From contig PLCG01000094.1 in NCBI GenBank assembly GCA_003135575.1, positions 1,312 through 33,543 on the forward strand: DNA of 32,232 nt, given 5' to 3'. Below the pieces are notes generated by a model, which was given only the letters and a program-made list of their open reading frames with translations, did not search any database and was not told the origin of the DNA. Position 1 is the first letter of the stretch, and every line of letters starts with the position of its first letter. The position numbers and the translations under genes were made by a program. Shown piece after piece: positions 14,427 to 21,121 of this stretch. The stretch comes from Nitrososphaerota archaeon. Lineage in GTDB: Archaea > Thermoproteota > Nitrososphaeria > Nitrososphaerales > Gagatemarchaeaceae.

Positions 14427-14681
14427 CTACCCTAGCAGGTAGTCAGCCAGGCCATCGGGGTCTATCACGTCGATCTCCCTTACGGTCTCCTCCACTTCAG
14501 AGAGGGGCACGCCAATCTCCTTTGTAATGGTCTTGCCAGAAGCGTCCTTGTACGTGATCACGGTCTTCTGCCTGTCCGTCGGCGACTCCGCCATGGAGAC
14601 GTACTCCAGGCCCTTGCTCTTGAACGAGTCCTTGACGTCCCTCATGAGTGACGACATCTCGACGCGCTCGCCTGTGGGCAT
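14427..14681 (-). CDS. Hypothetical protein, 84 residues
   Basis: It begins 'MPTGERVEMSSLMRDVKDSF', then 'YVSMAESPTDRQKTVITYKD' and 'KEIGVPLSEVEETVREIDVI'. It looks like a small alpha/beta protein with an acidic tail. It converges on the glycosylase gene with a 23-base gap. A TATA-like TTAATA (14697-14702) lies about 18-21 bases before the ATG. I do not recognise the family. Confidence 0.6.
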   Translation of the reverse strand: MPTGERVEMSSLMRDVKDSFKSKGLEYVSMAESPTDRQKTVITYKDASGKTITKEIGVPLSEVEETVREIDVIDPDGLADYLLG

Positions 14682-14744
14682 CTTTCACGCCGACCCTATT
14701 AACCCTCGTCTTGCGAGTCGAAGTCCTTCGAGGTCATCGACTCT

Positions 14745-14774
14745 CTGCGGAGGCGGAATAAACCCTTGTGCGGC
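14745..14774 (+). repeat. Repeat element copy R13 (degenerate)
   Basis: 'CTGCGGAGGCGGAATAAACC' then CTTGTGCGGC. It keeps the core and tail order with several changes and ends where the TATA box of the J-domain gene begins. Confidence 0.6.
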
Positions 14775-14783
14775 TTAAATACC
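14773..14783 (+). promoter_or_regulatory. TATA box of the J-domain gene
   Basis: 'GCTTAAATACC' is centred 28 bases before the ATG at 14806, a leaderless fit, and overlaps the end of repeat copy R13. Confidence 0.7.
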
Positions 14784-14805
14784 AGCACAAGGCCCAACCT
14801 TCCCG

Positions 14806-15171
14806 ATGCAGGCGCAAGAGGAGACGGAGGCAGAGGATTGGGCGCGCACAGAGGAGCGCCGCAGAAGGATCTACGAGGGACTATGGCGCGCCGACGAGGA
14901 GCGGGTCAGAAGGCAGCGCGAGAGAGACCCTTACAATAACCGCCGAAGACAGGGACGCGACGACCATCGCAATCCGTTTGACATTAGCGCTGTCAAAGAG
15001 ATCCCAAGGGCCACCCAGGTCTTGGGCGTCAGGGTCGGTGCGACCGAGGTCGAGATCAAGGCAGCTTACAAGAGGATGGCCATGGTGTGGCATCCGGACA
15101 GGCCGGGGGGATCGGCAGAAAAGATGAAAGACATCAATGACGCGAGAGAGATCCTGCTGCAGGGGCTTTGA
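14806..15171 (+). CDS. Small J-domain (DnaJ-like) protein
   Basis: The protein has 121 residues. The first 55 or so are a highly charged helix rich in Glu and Arg ('RRIYEGLWRADEERVRRQRE'). The J domain fills the C-terminus (about 66-120): 'ATQVLGVRVGATEVEIKAAY', 'KRMAMVWHPDRPGG' with the HPD triad at 96-98, and 'MKDINDAREILL'. HPD stimulates Hsp70 ATPase. There is no G/F region, zinc domain or substrate domain, so it is a J-only co-chaperone (type III). A C-terminal J domain is less common than an N-terminal one. No dnaK is nearby. Confidence 0.85.
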   Translation: MQAQEETEAEDWARTEERRRRIYEGLWRADEERVRRQRERDPYNNRRRQGRDDHRNPFDISAVKEIPRATQVLGVRVGATEVEIKAAYKRMAMVWHPDRPGGSAEKMKDINDAREILLQGL

Positions 15172-15208
15172 GCCCATCCGAAACCAAGCGAATGTGACCG
15201 GGTTGTTG

Positions 15209-15259
15209 CGCTATCTGTAGCTCAACGTGTGAGTGAAATGCCCCGGCGGAGGCGCAATG
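15209..15259 (+). repeat. Repeat element copy R14, upstream of and in frame with vsr
   Basis: 'GCGCTATCTGTAGCTCAACG' then 'TGTGAGTGAAATGCCCCGGC' and 'GGAGGCGCAATG'. This is the last good copy in the window. Its ATG (15238) is in frame with the Vsr gene. Confidence 0.9.
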
Positions 15260-15291
15260 TTCTTCTTCTGAATGCCCGCCAAACATTCTCT

Positions 15292-15762
15292 ATGCCCTCG
15301 CCTCGCCGCAGGGAATACAAGAGGACATATTCGACTCGACCTGTCGGGAAGTCTCCCAAGGCATCATCGAAGTCAATCTCGGTCGTCATGAAGTCTAACC
15401 GCTCTTCGGGCACCATGCCCGAACTGACGCTGGCGAGGCTTCTTCGGAGAAAGCTCGTGTCGAGCGACCTGCCTGGCAGACCTGACATCGTTTATGCGCG
15501 GTCGAAAGTGGCGGTCTTCGTTCATGGGTGCTTCTGGCACAGGTGCCCGGTATGCGACCTACCGCTGCCCAAGACCAACACAGGTTTCTGGCGAAGGAAG
15601 TTCGAAAGGAATGTCGAGCGAGACCAGATCAACCGACTCGAGTTAGAGTCGATGGGCTGGAGTGTACACGAGGTCTGGGAGCATGAGATTAGAGAGGATT
15701 CGGCCGGGTGCGCCATGCGAATCAAGGACGCAATCGCAAGACTACCGCAATTTGCTGCCTAG
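15292..15762 (+). CDS. vsr: Vsr-type DNA mismatch endonuclease
   Basis: The ORF ends with a complete Vsr domain. 'MKSNRSSGTMPELTLARLLR' corresponds to the conserved start of the family, then 'GRPDIVYARSKVAVFVHGCF' with the catalytic Asp, 'WHRCPVC', 'TGFWRRKFERNVERD' and 'GWSVHEVWEHEI'. The enzyme nicks DNA at T:G mismatches created by deamination of 5-methylcytosine. It precedes a restriction gene and a C5-methyltransferase gene, exactly the context where such repair is needed. Homology begins near 15388; upstream starts at ATG 15292, ATG 15238 or GTG 15229 are open, the last two lying inside repeat R14. I list 15292 as a compromise. Confidence 0.92.
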   Translation: MPSPRRREYKRTYSTRPVGKSPKASSKSISVVMKSNRSSGTMPELTLARLLRRKLVSSDLPGRPDIVYARSKVAVFVHGCFWHRCPVCDLPLPKTNTGFWRRKFERNVERDQINRLELESMGWSVHEVWEHEIREDSAGCAMRIKDAIARLPQFAA

Positions 15763-15845
15763 CTGCGACGCGACAGGACTCTCCGGTTGATGCGAGATTC
15801 GCCGGGCGCGAACGAATCACGAACCTGTTTGCATCGTCGAAAGAA

Positions 15846-15856
15846 CCTATTTAAGC
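15846..15856 (+). promoter_or_regulatory. TATA box of the restriction endonuclease gene
   Basis: 'CCTATTTAAGC' is centred about 30 bases before the ATG at 15881. Confidence 0.65.
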
Positions 15857-15880
15857 ACCAACGCTCGTTTGACGAAGTAA

Positions 15881-16660
15881 ATGCCTCTACCGGGGAGAGA
15901 AACGATGCCCTGGAAGGAAGACGAAGGCTTGCTTATGATTAAGGCTCGGTGGCTAGTCGGCAAGACCCTATCACAGGTGGAAGATTCAATCAGGCAGCTC
16001 GACGACGCGTCACGCGTAAAGACGAAGGCAGGCGCCGCGTATGTGACCGAGCATTACTTTGGGATTCCCGCCAACAGCGGAGACGAACCAGACTTTCCAA
16101 AGCTCGGGATTGAGCTCAAATCGGTCCCTTTGAAGGAGAAGAACGGTCTGCTGACAGTGAAGGAGCCTCTCTCCCTGAACATGCTCAATTACATGAAGGA
16201 GTGGAAGTGCGACGACATCAATGAGTCTTCGTTCTACAGGAAGAACAAGCGCATCCTCTTCGTCTGTTACGTTCACAAGGGCGAGAAGCGGTCCGATTAC
16301 GTCATAAGATACGTCTTCATCTGGAACATGGACGGAACTGTGCTCGACGAGCTCAGGCCGGACTTCGACAGGATAATCACGAAGATAAGGGCGGGCAACG
16401 CTACCGACCTGCACCAGAGATACGACAGATATCTTACCACTTGTCCGAAGCACAACGGGAAGTTCAAGGACCCGAAGGAGCGCACCTCGAAGATCGCGCA
16501 GCCGTTCAATGACACTCCGGGCGAGAGAAAGGCCTACAGGCTGAAGACGACCTACATGAGCCTGGTGATAAGCAGAGACCTAGGCGTCTCTTTGCAACGC
16601 AGCGGCCGAGGATTGGAGGCGATATGGTGGAGGGACACTGCAGGCGGGCCGAGCCTATGA
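15881..16660 (+). CDS. MutH/Sau3AI-family type II restriction endonuclease
   Basis: The protein has 259 residues. The PD-(D/E)xK core reads 'DFPKLGIELKSVPL' (Asp71, Glu78, Lys80), nearly the MutH/Sau3AI signature. It is preceded by 'KAGAAYVTEHYFGIPANSG' and followed by 'NKRILFVCYVHKGEKRSDYV'. Sau3AI itself is about twice as long, with a second MutH-like domain. This one has a single domain, so it may act as a dimer. The family typically cleaves at GATC, but the specificity here is not shown. Its gene overlaps the 3' end of the convergent methyltransferase gene by 6 bases. An internal ATG at 15905 is an alternative start. Confidence 0.9.
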   Translation: MPLPGRETMPWKEDEGLLMIKARWLVGKTLSQVEDSIRQLDDASRVKTKAGAAYVTEHYFGIPANSGDEPDFPKLGIELKSVPLKEKNGLLTVKEPLSLNMLNYMKEWKCDDINESSFYRKNKRILFVCYVHKGEKRSDYVIRYVFIWNMDGTVLDELRPDFDRIITKIRAGNATDLHQRYDRYLTTCPKHNGKFKDPKERTSKIAQPFNDTPGERKAYRLKTTYMSLVISRDLGVSLQRSGRGLEAIWWRDTAGGPSL

Positions 16661-17749
16661 AGCCACTCTTGTCAAGATAGGCGCCACAGGGACATCCATC
16701 CCGGCCTCGAAGATTATGGCCTTCGCAAGCGCCGCTGATAGCTTGACCGGCACCGAGTTCCCGACCAGCTTATACTTGGTTGTCGTAGTCTTCGCAGGGA
16801 ACTTGTACGTTAGCGGATAGCACTGCAAGGACGCACACTCCCTCACCGTCGGCTTCCGGTAGCGGATTTCTCCCTTGTGCTTCACCGCAATCACCATCGT
16901 CTCTCTTGATCCGTTGAACTGCGTGGCCATGACCGTCCTCGAAGGTCTGTCGAGGTCGTCCGGGAACTTCATCTTCCCATAATACGCGTGGGCCACTTTC
17001 TGTTTCTTGTTTCTTTCCGCGTCTGTCTTTGTCATCAGCGCGTCTTCGGGTCTCATGAAGTGGTCTTCGAGCTGCTCCACTGGTAGCGAGATTTGGTAGT
17101 TTGGGTCTTTGACCAGCTTGCCTTTCGGTATCCTGCCAATCGGGTTCGGGAACGAATCAATCACCCTCCTCATATGCACCCACGGCTCATACAGCAGGTT
17201 GTCGAGAGTCAGGGTCGACTCCTCGAAATGCGTCTGGACGGGCGTAGGATATCTCCCTGAAAGGAGCCTCAGCCGCTTTTGGGGCGCGCCGAAGTCAGCC
17301 GAGTTGAAGACCTCCCTCCTGGGAATGTCGAAAAAGCCGTCCTCCGGGATGCCCATGTCCTGCAGCCTCACCCTGTGCGGGAGCGTCTGCAGGAGACGCG
17401 GAACATTCTCCATAATCCACCATCTCGGATTCAGAGTGTGCACGAACCTGAAGTATGCCAGCACGAGTTTCATCCCTTTTGCAAAGTCGCCACCACCTCC
17501 TTTCTTGGACCCTGAGAACTCGGTGCACGGTGGGCCGCCTATGAGGACGTCGGGCCTCGGGAATCGTTTGGGATCCAGCGACGCGATGTCGGCCTTGAAC
17601 ACCTCGGTCTCTGGCTGGTTGACCTTGTGAGCCTCGAGAGCAGGGTTCCAGTTGTCCACAGCGTGCGTGACATCGAAGCCCATCTGTCTGAATCCTTCAG
17701 AGAACCCGCCCGCACCGCAGAAGAGGTCTAACACCGTCAGCTTCGGCAT
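16655..17749 (-). CDS. DNA (cytosine-5) methyltransferase
   Basis: The protein has 364 residues. Motif I is 'VLDLFCGAGGFSEGF' (SAM binding), motif IV is 'IGGPPCTEFS' with catalytic Cys75, motif VI is 'WWIMENVPRL', motif VIII is near 'FGAPQKRLRLLSGRYP', and motifs IX-X are near the end ('YKLVGNSVPVKLSAALAKAI'). The target domain lies between about 200 and 290. It would protect the sites cut by the convergent endonuclease. 5-methylcytosine deaminates to T, which explains the Vsr gene next door. A TATA-like 'CTTAAATAGC' lies 32 bases upstream. Confidence 0.96.
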   Translation of the reverse strand: MPKLTVLDLFCGAGGFSEGFRQMGFDVTHAVDNWNPALEAHKVNQPETEVFKADIASLDPKRFPRPDVLIGGPPCTEFSGSKKGGGGDFAKGMKLVLAYFRFVHTLNPRWWIMENVPRLLQTLPHRVRLQDMGIPEDGFFDIPRREVFNSADFGAPQKRLRLLSGRYPTPVQTHFEESTLTLDNLLYEPWVHMRRVIDSFPNPIGRIPKGKLVKDPNYQISLPVEQLEDHFMRPEDALMTKTDAERNKKQKVAHAYYGKMKFPDDLDRPSRTVMATQFNGSRETMVIAVKHKGEIRYRKPTVRECASLQCYPLTYKFPAKTTTTKYKLVGNSVPVKLSAALAKAIIFEAGMDVPVAPILTRVAS

Positions 17750-17776
17750 GAAGACTCTACCAATGAGTCGCTGGTG

Positions 17777-17786
17777 CTATTTAAGA
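17777..17786 (-). promoter_or_regulatory. TATA box of the methyltransferase gene
   Basis: On the minus strand the sequence is CTTAAATAGC, centred about 32 bases before the ATG at 17749. Confidence 0.65.
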
Positions 17787-17788
17787 AC

Positions 17789-18319
17789 CTATGAGCCCCG
17801 CGCGTCTCGTCGCTCTGAGGTCACAATCAATGACCAGGCTCTTCTCAATGCCTTGACAGCCGACCTTGTTTCTCGTATCACATGCTTGGACGACATGTCG
17901 ACCTGGATTTTGGCCCCGAGGCGAAACGAGACCGTGCCTTGTCGGGTCTCGCGTATGATTCGCACGGGTGTGCGGTATCTGGCGGAAACTCTCCAAGCTG
18001 TCTTTTCTCCTCTCTCAAGGCTCTTGCTGTCTGCTTCTTCTGAGACCTTGCTTGCCTGTGTGTGACCGCCTTTGAAGACGGCCGATTCAACGTTGTAGCA
18101 ACCGAATCGGTCGGCCCAGGCCAGGTTGGCATGTGGGACCCTACGCGATTCTTGCTGGCCGACGATTCTCAGGACCCACCGGATTTCCTTTTTCTTCACG
18201 CGAAACCGTACTGGAGGCTGAGCCGCCTCGTAACGTGCTCCAGTCGCCAGCCCTAGCACAACTCTCATTGCCGCCGCTTCTCGTGCAGCGACAGTGTCGA
18301 CGGAGTTGCCTCTTGACAA
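17789..18319 (-). CDS. Possible hypothetical protein (weak)
   Basis: This open frame of up to 176 codons lies upstream of the methyltransferase gene. It reads with many Arg, Lys, Ser and Glu ('KTAWRVSARYRTPVRIIRET', 'GAKIQVDMSSKHVIRETRSA'). The coding strand is purine-rich, as in the real genes nearby, but there is no motif, no clear start and no TATA fit. An opposing frame (17652-18065) is about as long. It may be a real gene with a shorter start, a decayed gene or chance. Confidence 0.3.
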   Translation of the reverse strand: MSRGNSVDTVAAREAAAMRVVLGLATGARYEAAQPPVRFRVKKKEIRWVLRIVGQQESRRVPHANLAWADRFGCYNVESAVFKGGHTQASKVSEEADSKSLERGEKTAWRVSARYRTPVRIIRETRQGTVSFRLGAKIQVDMSSKHVIRETRSAVKALRRAWSLIVTSERRDARGS

Positions 18320-18534
18320 AGCAGTAGCCTCATACGGCGTTGATTACATAAGCCCACACGCCGAGAATCAGAAATCGACAAGCTGTTTCTGTTATCGTCG
18401 CGCTCTTCGAGTTCATCGGGCTGGACAGCGGAGGCTACCCCGTCCACTGTCAATCGAAGAGCGAAGACGAACGAGGCGAACCAATTTGTGGAAAAGTCTA
18501 AAGGGTCTGACAGCAGCCATGACTCTCCGGTAGC
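18320..18534. other. Intergenic stretch without a recognisable gene
   Basis: Short frames on both strands show no motifs. It separates the restriction-modification block from the helicase-nuclease pair. A weak AT-rich 'AAAAGTCTAAAG' lies about 40 bases before the helicase start. Confidence 0.5.
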
Positions 18535-20427
18535 TTGAGACTATACTCCGGGACCTCGCTCCAATTCGTCGAAGACACCTTCCAGGGCCAGATTGCAGAG
18601 AAGCTAAGGAACGCGTTCTTCGAGCACTTCCGATACAATCCCTCCCCGAGCGAGGTCAGCTCCTGGAGGAACTCCCTCAGGGCCATGTCGCAGGTGATCG
18701 AGCACTCGAAACTCATGGACCACGGGATAGTCCTCGAGTACCAGCTCCCCCTGACGTCGAGGCGGCTCGACTGCATGATATGCGGCAGGGACCATGAGCA
18801 TGAAGACCACGCGGTAATCGTGGAGCTGAAGCAGTGGGAGAGGTGCGAAGACTCCGAGAGCGAGCGCGAGGTGAGCACCAGGCTGGGAGGCCGCGAGAGA
18901 GACGTCCTGCACCCGTCCGTCCAGGCAGGGCAATACAAGAGATACCTCCAAGACGTCCAGACGGTCTTCTACGACTCCGACAAGGACGGCGGCCACGTCG
19001 AGCTAGACGCGTGCTGCTACCTTCACAACTACAACCCATACTCGGACGACGTGCTATTCTATCCAAAGTTCAAGGCTGTGACCGACGACTGCCCGGTCTT
19101 CACGGCCGACAACGTGAGCGGCCTGAGCGACTACCTCGTCCCGAGGCTGGACCGCGGCGAGGGCATCGAGGTCCTGAGGAGGGTAGAGGCGAGCAGATAC
19201 AGGCCGAGCAAGAAGCTCATGGACCATGTAGGCGACGTGATCAAGGGCAACCCTGAGTTCATACTCCTCGACGAGCAGCTCGTCGTCTACGACAAGATAT
19301 TCTCCTTTGCCAAGAAAGGCTTCCACGACAAGCAGAAGGTCGTCGTCATCGTCGAGGGAGGGCCTGGGACGGGCAAGTCTGCGATCGCCATCAACCTGAT
19401 GGCCGACCTCTCCATAGCCGGCTACAACGCCCACTACGCGACGGGCTCGAAGGCCTTCACGGAGACCCTATGGAAGAGGGTAGGCTCGCGGGCCTCGGCT
19501 CAGTTCAAGTACTTCAACAGCTACTCGAACGCGCAGGACAACGAGATCGACGTCCTCATCGCCGACGAGTCGCACAGGATACGGATGACGAGCTACAACC
19601 GGTTCACTCCGAAGATCAAGCGCAAAGACGTCCCACAGATCGAGGAGCTCGTGACCGCAGCGAAGGTCTCGGTCTTCTTCATCGACGACAAGCAGGTCGT
19701 CCGTCCAGGCGAGATAGGCTCTATCGAATACATCAAGGAATATGCTGCGAACAGGAACTGCAAGGTGTTCGAATACAAGCTCGACGTCCAGTTCAGGTGC
19801 GCCGGCTCCCAGGGCTTTGTGAGCTGGGTCGAGAACACCCTCGGGATCGCGAGGACCGCGGACGTCATCTGGGACCCGAGCGAGGAAGACTTCGAGTTCA
19901 AAGTCCTGGACAGCCCGGAGGAGTTGGAGGCCGCCATACGCCAGAAGGTGACGGAAGGGAACACGGGGCGGCTCGTCGCCGGGTTCTGCTGGAAGTGGTC
20001 TGACCCCAAGCCCGACGGGACTCTGGAGGATGATGTGGTCATAGGGGGCTTTCGCAGGCCTTGGAACGCCAAACAGGACGTGAGGAGGCTCGCGAAGGGG
20101 ATACCCACGGCTTCGCTCTGGGCGACCGACCCGAACGGATTGGAGCAGGTCGGGTGCGTCTACACTGCTCAGGGTTTCGAGTTCGATTATGCGGGGGTCA
20201 TCTTCGGTCCCGACCTGCGATACAACTTCGACACGCAATCTTGGGAAGGCCATCCGGCAGATTCCTATGACAGGTCAGTGAAGAGGGCAGGCGCCGACTT
20301 TACCAAACTGGTCGAGAACACGTATCGGGTGCTCTTCAGCCGCGCCATGAAGGGATGCTACGTCCATTTCATGGACAAGGACACAGAGAGATTCTTCAAG
20401 TCGAGAATGGAACAGGGTCAGTCCTAG
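18535..20427 (+). CDS. DUF2075-family helicase with N-terminal nuclease-like domain
   Basis: The 630-residue protein starts at TTG; an in-frame stop just upstream excludes a longer start. The N-terminal domain has 'SRRLDCMI' (Asp79) and 'AVIVELKQWE' (Glu97, Lys99), which fits a PD-(D/E)xK-like core. The motor domain has Walker A 'GGPGTGKSA' (275-282), Walker B 'VLIADESHRI', a 'FIDDKQVV' segment and the C-terminal 'YTAQGFEFDYAGVIFGPDL' of superfamily 1, with 'LFSRAMKG' near the end. From memory this N-terminal region is a normal part of DUF2075 proteins. Roles proposed for the family are in DNA/RNA handling and defence. The PLD nuclease gene follows after 9 bases and is probably co-transcribed. 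Confidence 0.88.
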   Translation: MRLYSGTSLQFVEDTFQGQIAEKLRNAFFEHFRYNPSPSEVSSWRNSLRAMSQVIEHSKLMDHGIVLEYQLPLTSRRLDCMICGRDHEHEDHAVIVELKQWERCEDSESEREVSTRLGGRERDVLHPSVQAGQYKRYLQDVQTVFYDSDKDGGHVELDACCYLHNYNPYSDDVLFYPKFKAVTDDCPVFTADNVSGLSDYLVPRLDRGEGIEVLRRVEASRYRPSKKLMDHVGDVIKGNPEFILLDEQLVVYDKIFSFAKKGFHDKQKVVVIVEGGPGTGKSAIAINLMADLSIAGYNAHYATGSKAFTETLWKRVGSRASAQFKYFNSYSNAQDNEIDVLIADESHRIRMTSYNRFTPKIKRKDVPQIEELVTAAKVSVFFIDDKQVVRPGEIGSIEYIKEYAANRNCKVFEYKLDVQFRCAGSQGFVSWVENTLGIARTADVIWDPSEEDFEFKVLDSPEELEAAIRQKVTEGNTGRLVAGFCWKWSDPKPDGTLEDDVVIGGFRRPWNAKQDVRRLAKGIPTASLWATDPNGLEQVGCVYTAQGFEFDYAGVIFGPDLRYNFDTQSWEGHPADSYDRSVKRAGADFTKLVENTYRVLFSRAMKGCYVHFMDKDTERFFKSRMEQGQS

Positions 20428-20436
20428 GTCACGACC

Positions 20437-21108
20437 TTGACCGATACAAAATCGGGAGGCGAAAGCGAATCGATCTTCTTGGATGATGAGGTGCTTCCGC
20501 AGATTCTACGGGTCGTGCGCAATGCGTCGCAACTCGTAACCTTCGTCACGCCCTACGTCCGTCTCTGGGGTCATCTTCAGAGTGCGATGGACGAGGCCAT
20601 TGATCGAGGAGTCGCTATATGGTTCGTCGTACGGGCGGGCGAAAGGAACCAATCTGAGGAGCTGGAATGGCTCCGCGAACACGGCGCCAAGGTATACGAA
20701 GTACCGCATCTGCACGCGAAAATCTATCTCAACGAGAAGACTGTCATGGTAAGCTCAATGAACATCACCGAGAAATCGACGACCAACTCTCACGATTTTG
20801 CGGTGATGGTGAGGGACGAAGACGATGCGAAGAAGCTTAGAGATTACGTCGCACGCCTGACCGGGAAGGTCAATGCGTCTCGACCCGGACGTCCAGGGAG
20901 ACAGAACGAACAGACAGGAATATGCATCAGAGACGGAAGCAGGATGGAATTCAATATCGCAAAGCCGCTGTGCACCAAATGCTATCTCGAATGGGTGAAA
21001 TACAAGAACGAGGATTATGTGGAAAAGTATTGCCATTCATGTGGTAAGCTCACTAAGACCACCTACGCAAGACCGCTTTGCATAGCCTGCTACAAGAAGT
21101 TGAACTGA
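20437..21108 (+). CDS. Phospholipase D-family nuclease with cysteine-rich C-terminus
   Basis: The 223-residue protein starts at TTG. A single HKD-type motif, 'LHAKIYLNEKTVMVSSMNIT' (about 90-115), marks a PLD nuclease that would act as a dimer. The C-terminus has a two-part zinc-ribbon-like region: 'CIRDG' with 'LCTKCYLEW', then 'YCHSCGK' with 'LCIACYK'. The second unit has all four cysteines; the first has Asp where the fourth cysteine is expected. It sits directly behind the DUF2075 helicase gene, suggesting a helicase-nuclease unit, and next to a restriction-modification block. Its actual substrate is unknown. Confidence 0.88.
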   Translation: MTDTKSGGESESIFLDDEVLPQILRVVRNASQLVTFVTPYVRLWGHLQSAMDEAIDRGVAIWFVVRAGERNQSEELEWLREHGAKVYEVPHLHAKIYLNEKTVMVSSMNITEKSTTNSHDFAVMVRDEDDAKKLRDYVARLTGKVNASRPGRPGRQNEQTGICIRDGSRMEFNIAKPLCTKCYLEWVKYKNEDYVEKYCHSCGKLTKTTYARPLCIACYKKLN

Positions 21109-21121
21109 GCTATTGGGTCGT

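Noticed and set aside
2288-15259. Repeats as classical integron attC sites
   Set aside because: GCTCAAC in the left module fits the R-Y-Y-Y-A-A-C box, but no matching G-T-T-R-R-R-Y end or full-length palindrome is found at the other end of the element. Only the layout is integron-like.
1-15259. Repeats as a CRISPR array or C/D-box RNA family
   Set aside because: Spacing is irregular (0.5-3 kb) with genes between, which excludes CRISPR. ATGA occurs in the core, but no consistent D box is present.
17652-18065. 137-codon + strand ORF near the methyltransferase start
   Set aside because: Its first part is antisense to methyltransferase motif I and the rest is pyrimidine-rich, unlike the real genes. 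The opposite strand is slightly more plausible and is listed with low confidence.
19468-20253. 261-codon minus-strand ORF inside the helicase gene
   Set aside because: It is exactly antisense to the conserved motor motifs of the DUF2075 protein; its Asp/Val/Leu/Arg-rich translation is the usual shadow of a GC-rich gene.
15881-21108. DISARM-type defence system
   Set aside because: A C5-methyltransferase, a helicase and a PLD protein are present, but no DUF1998 (DrmB) or DrmA-type helicase, and the helicase is of the DUF2075 family. The methyltransferase pairs better with the MutH-like nuclease.
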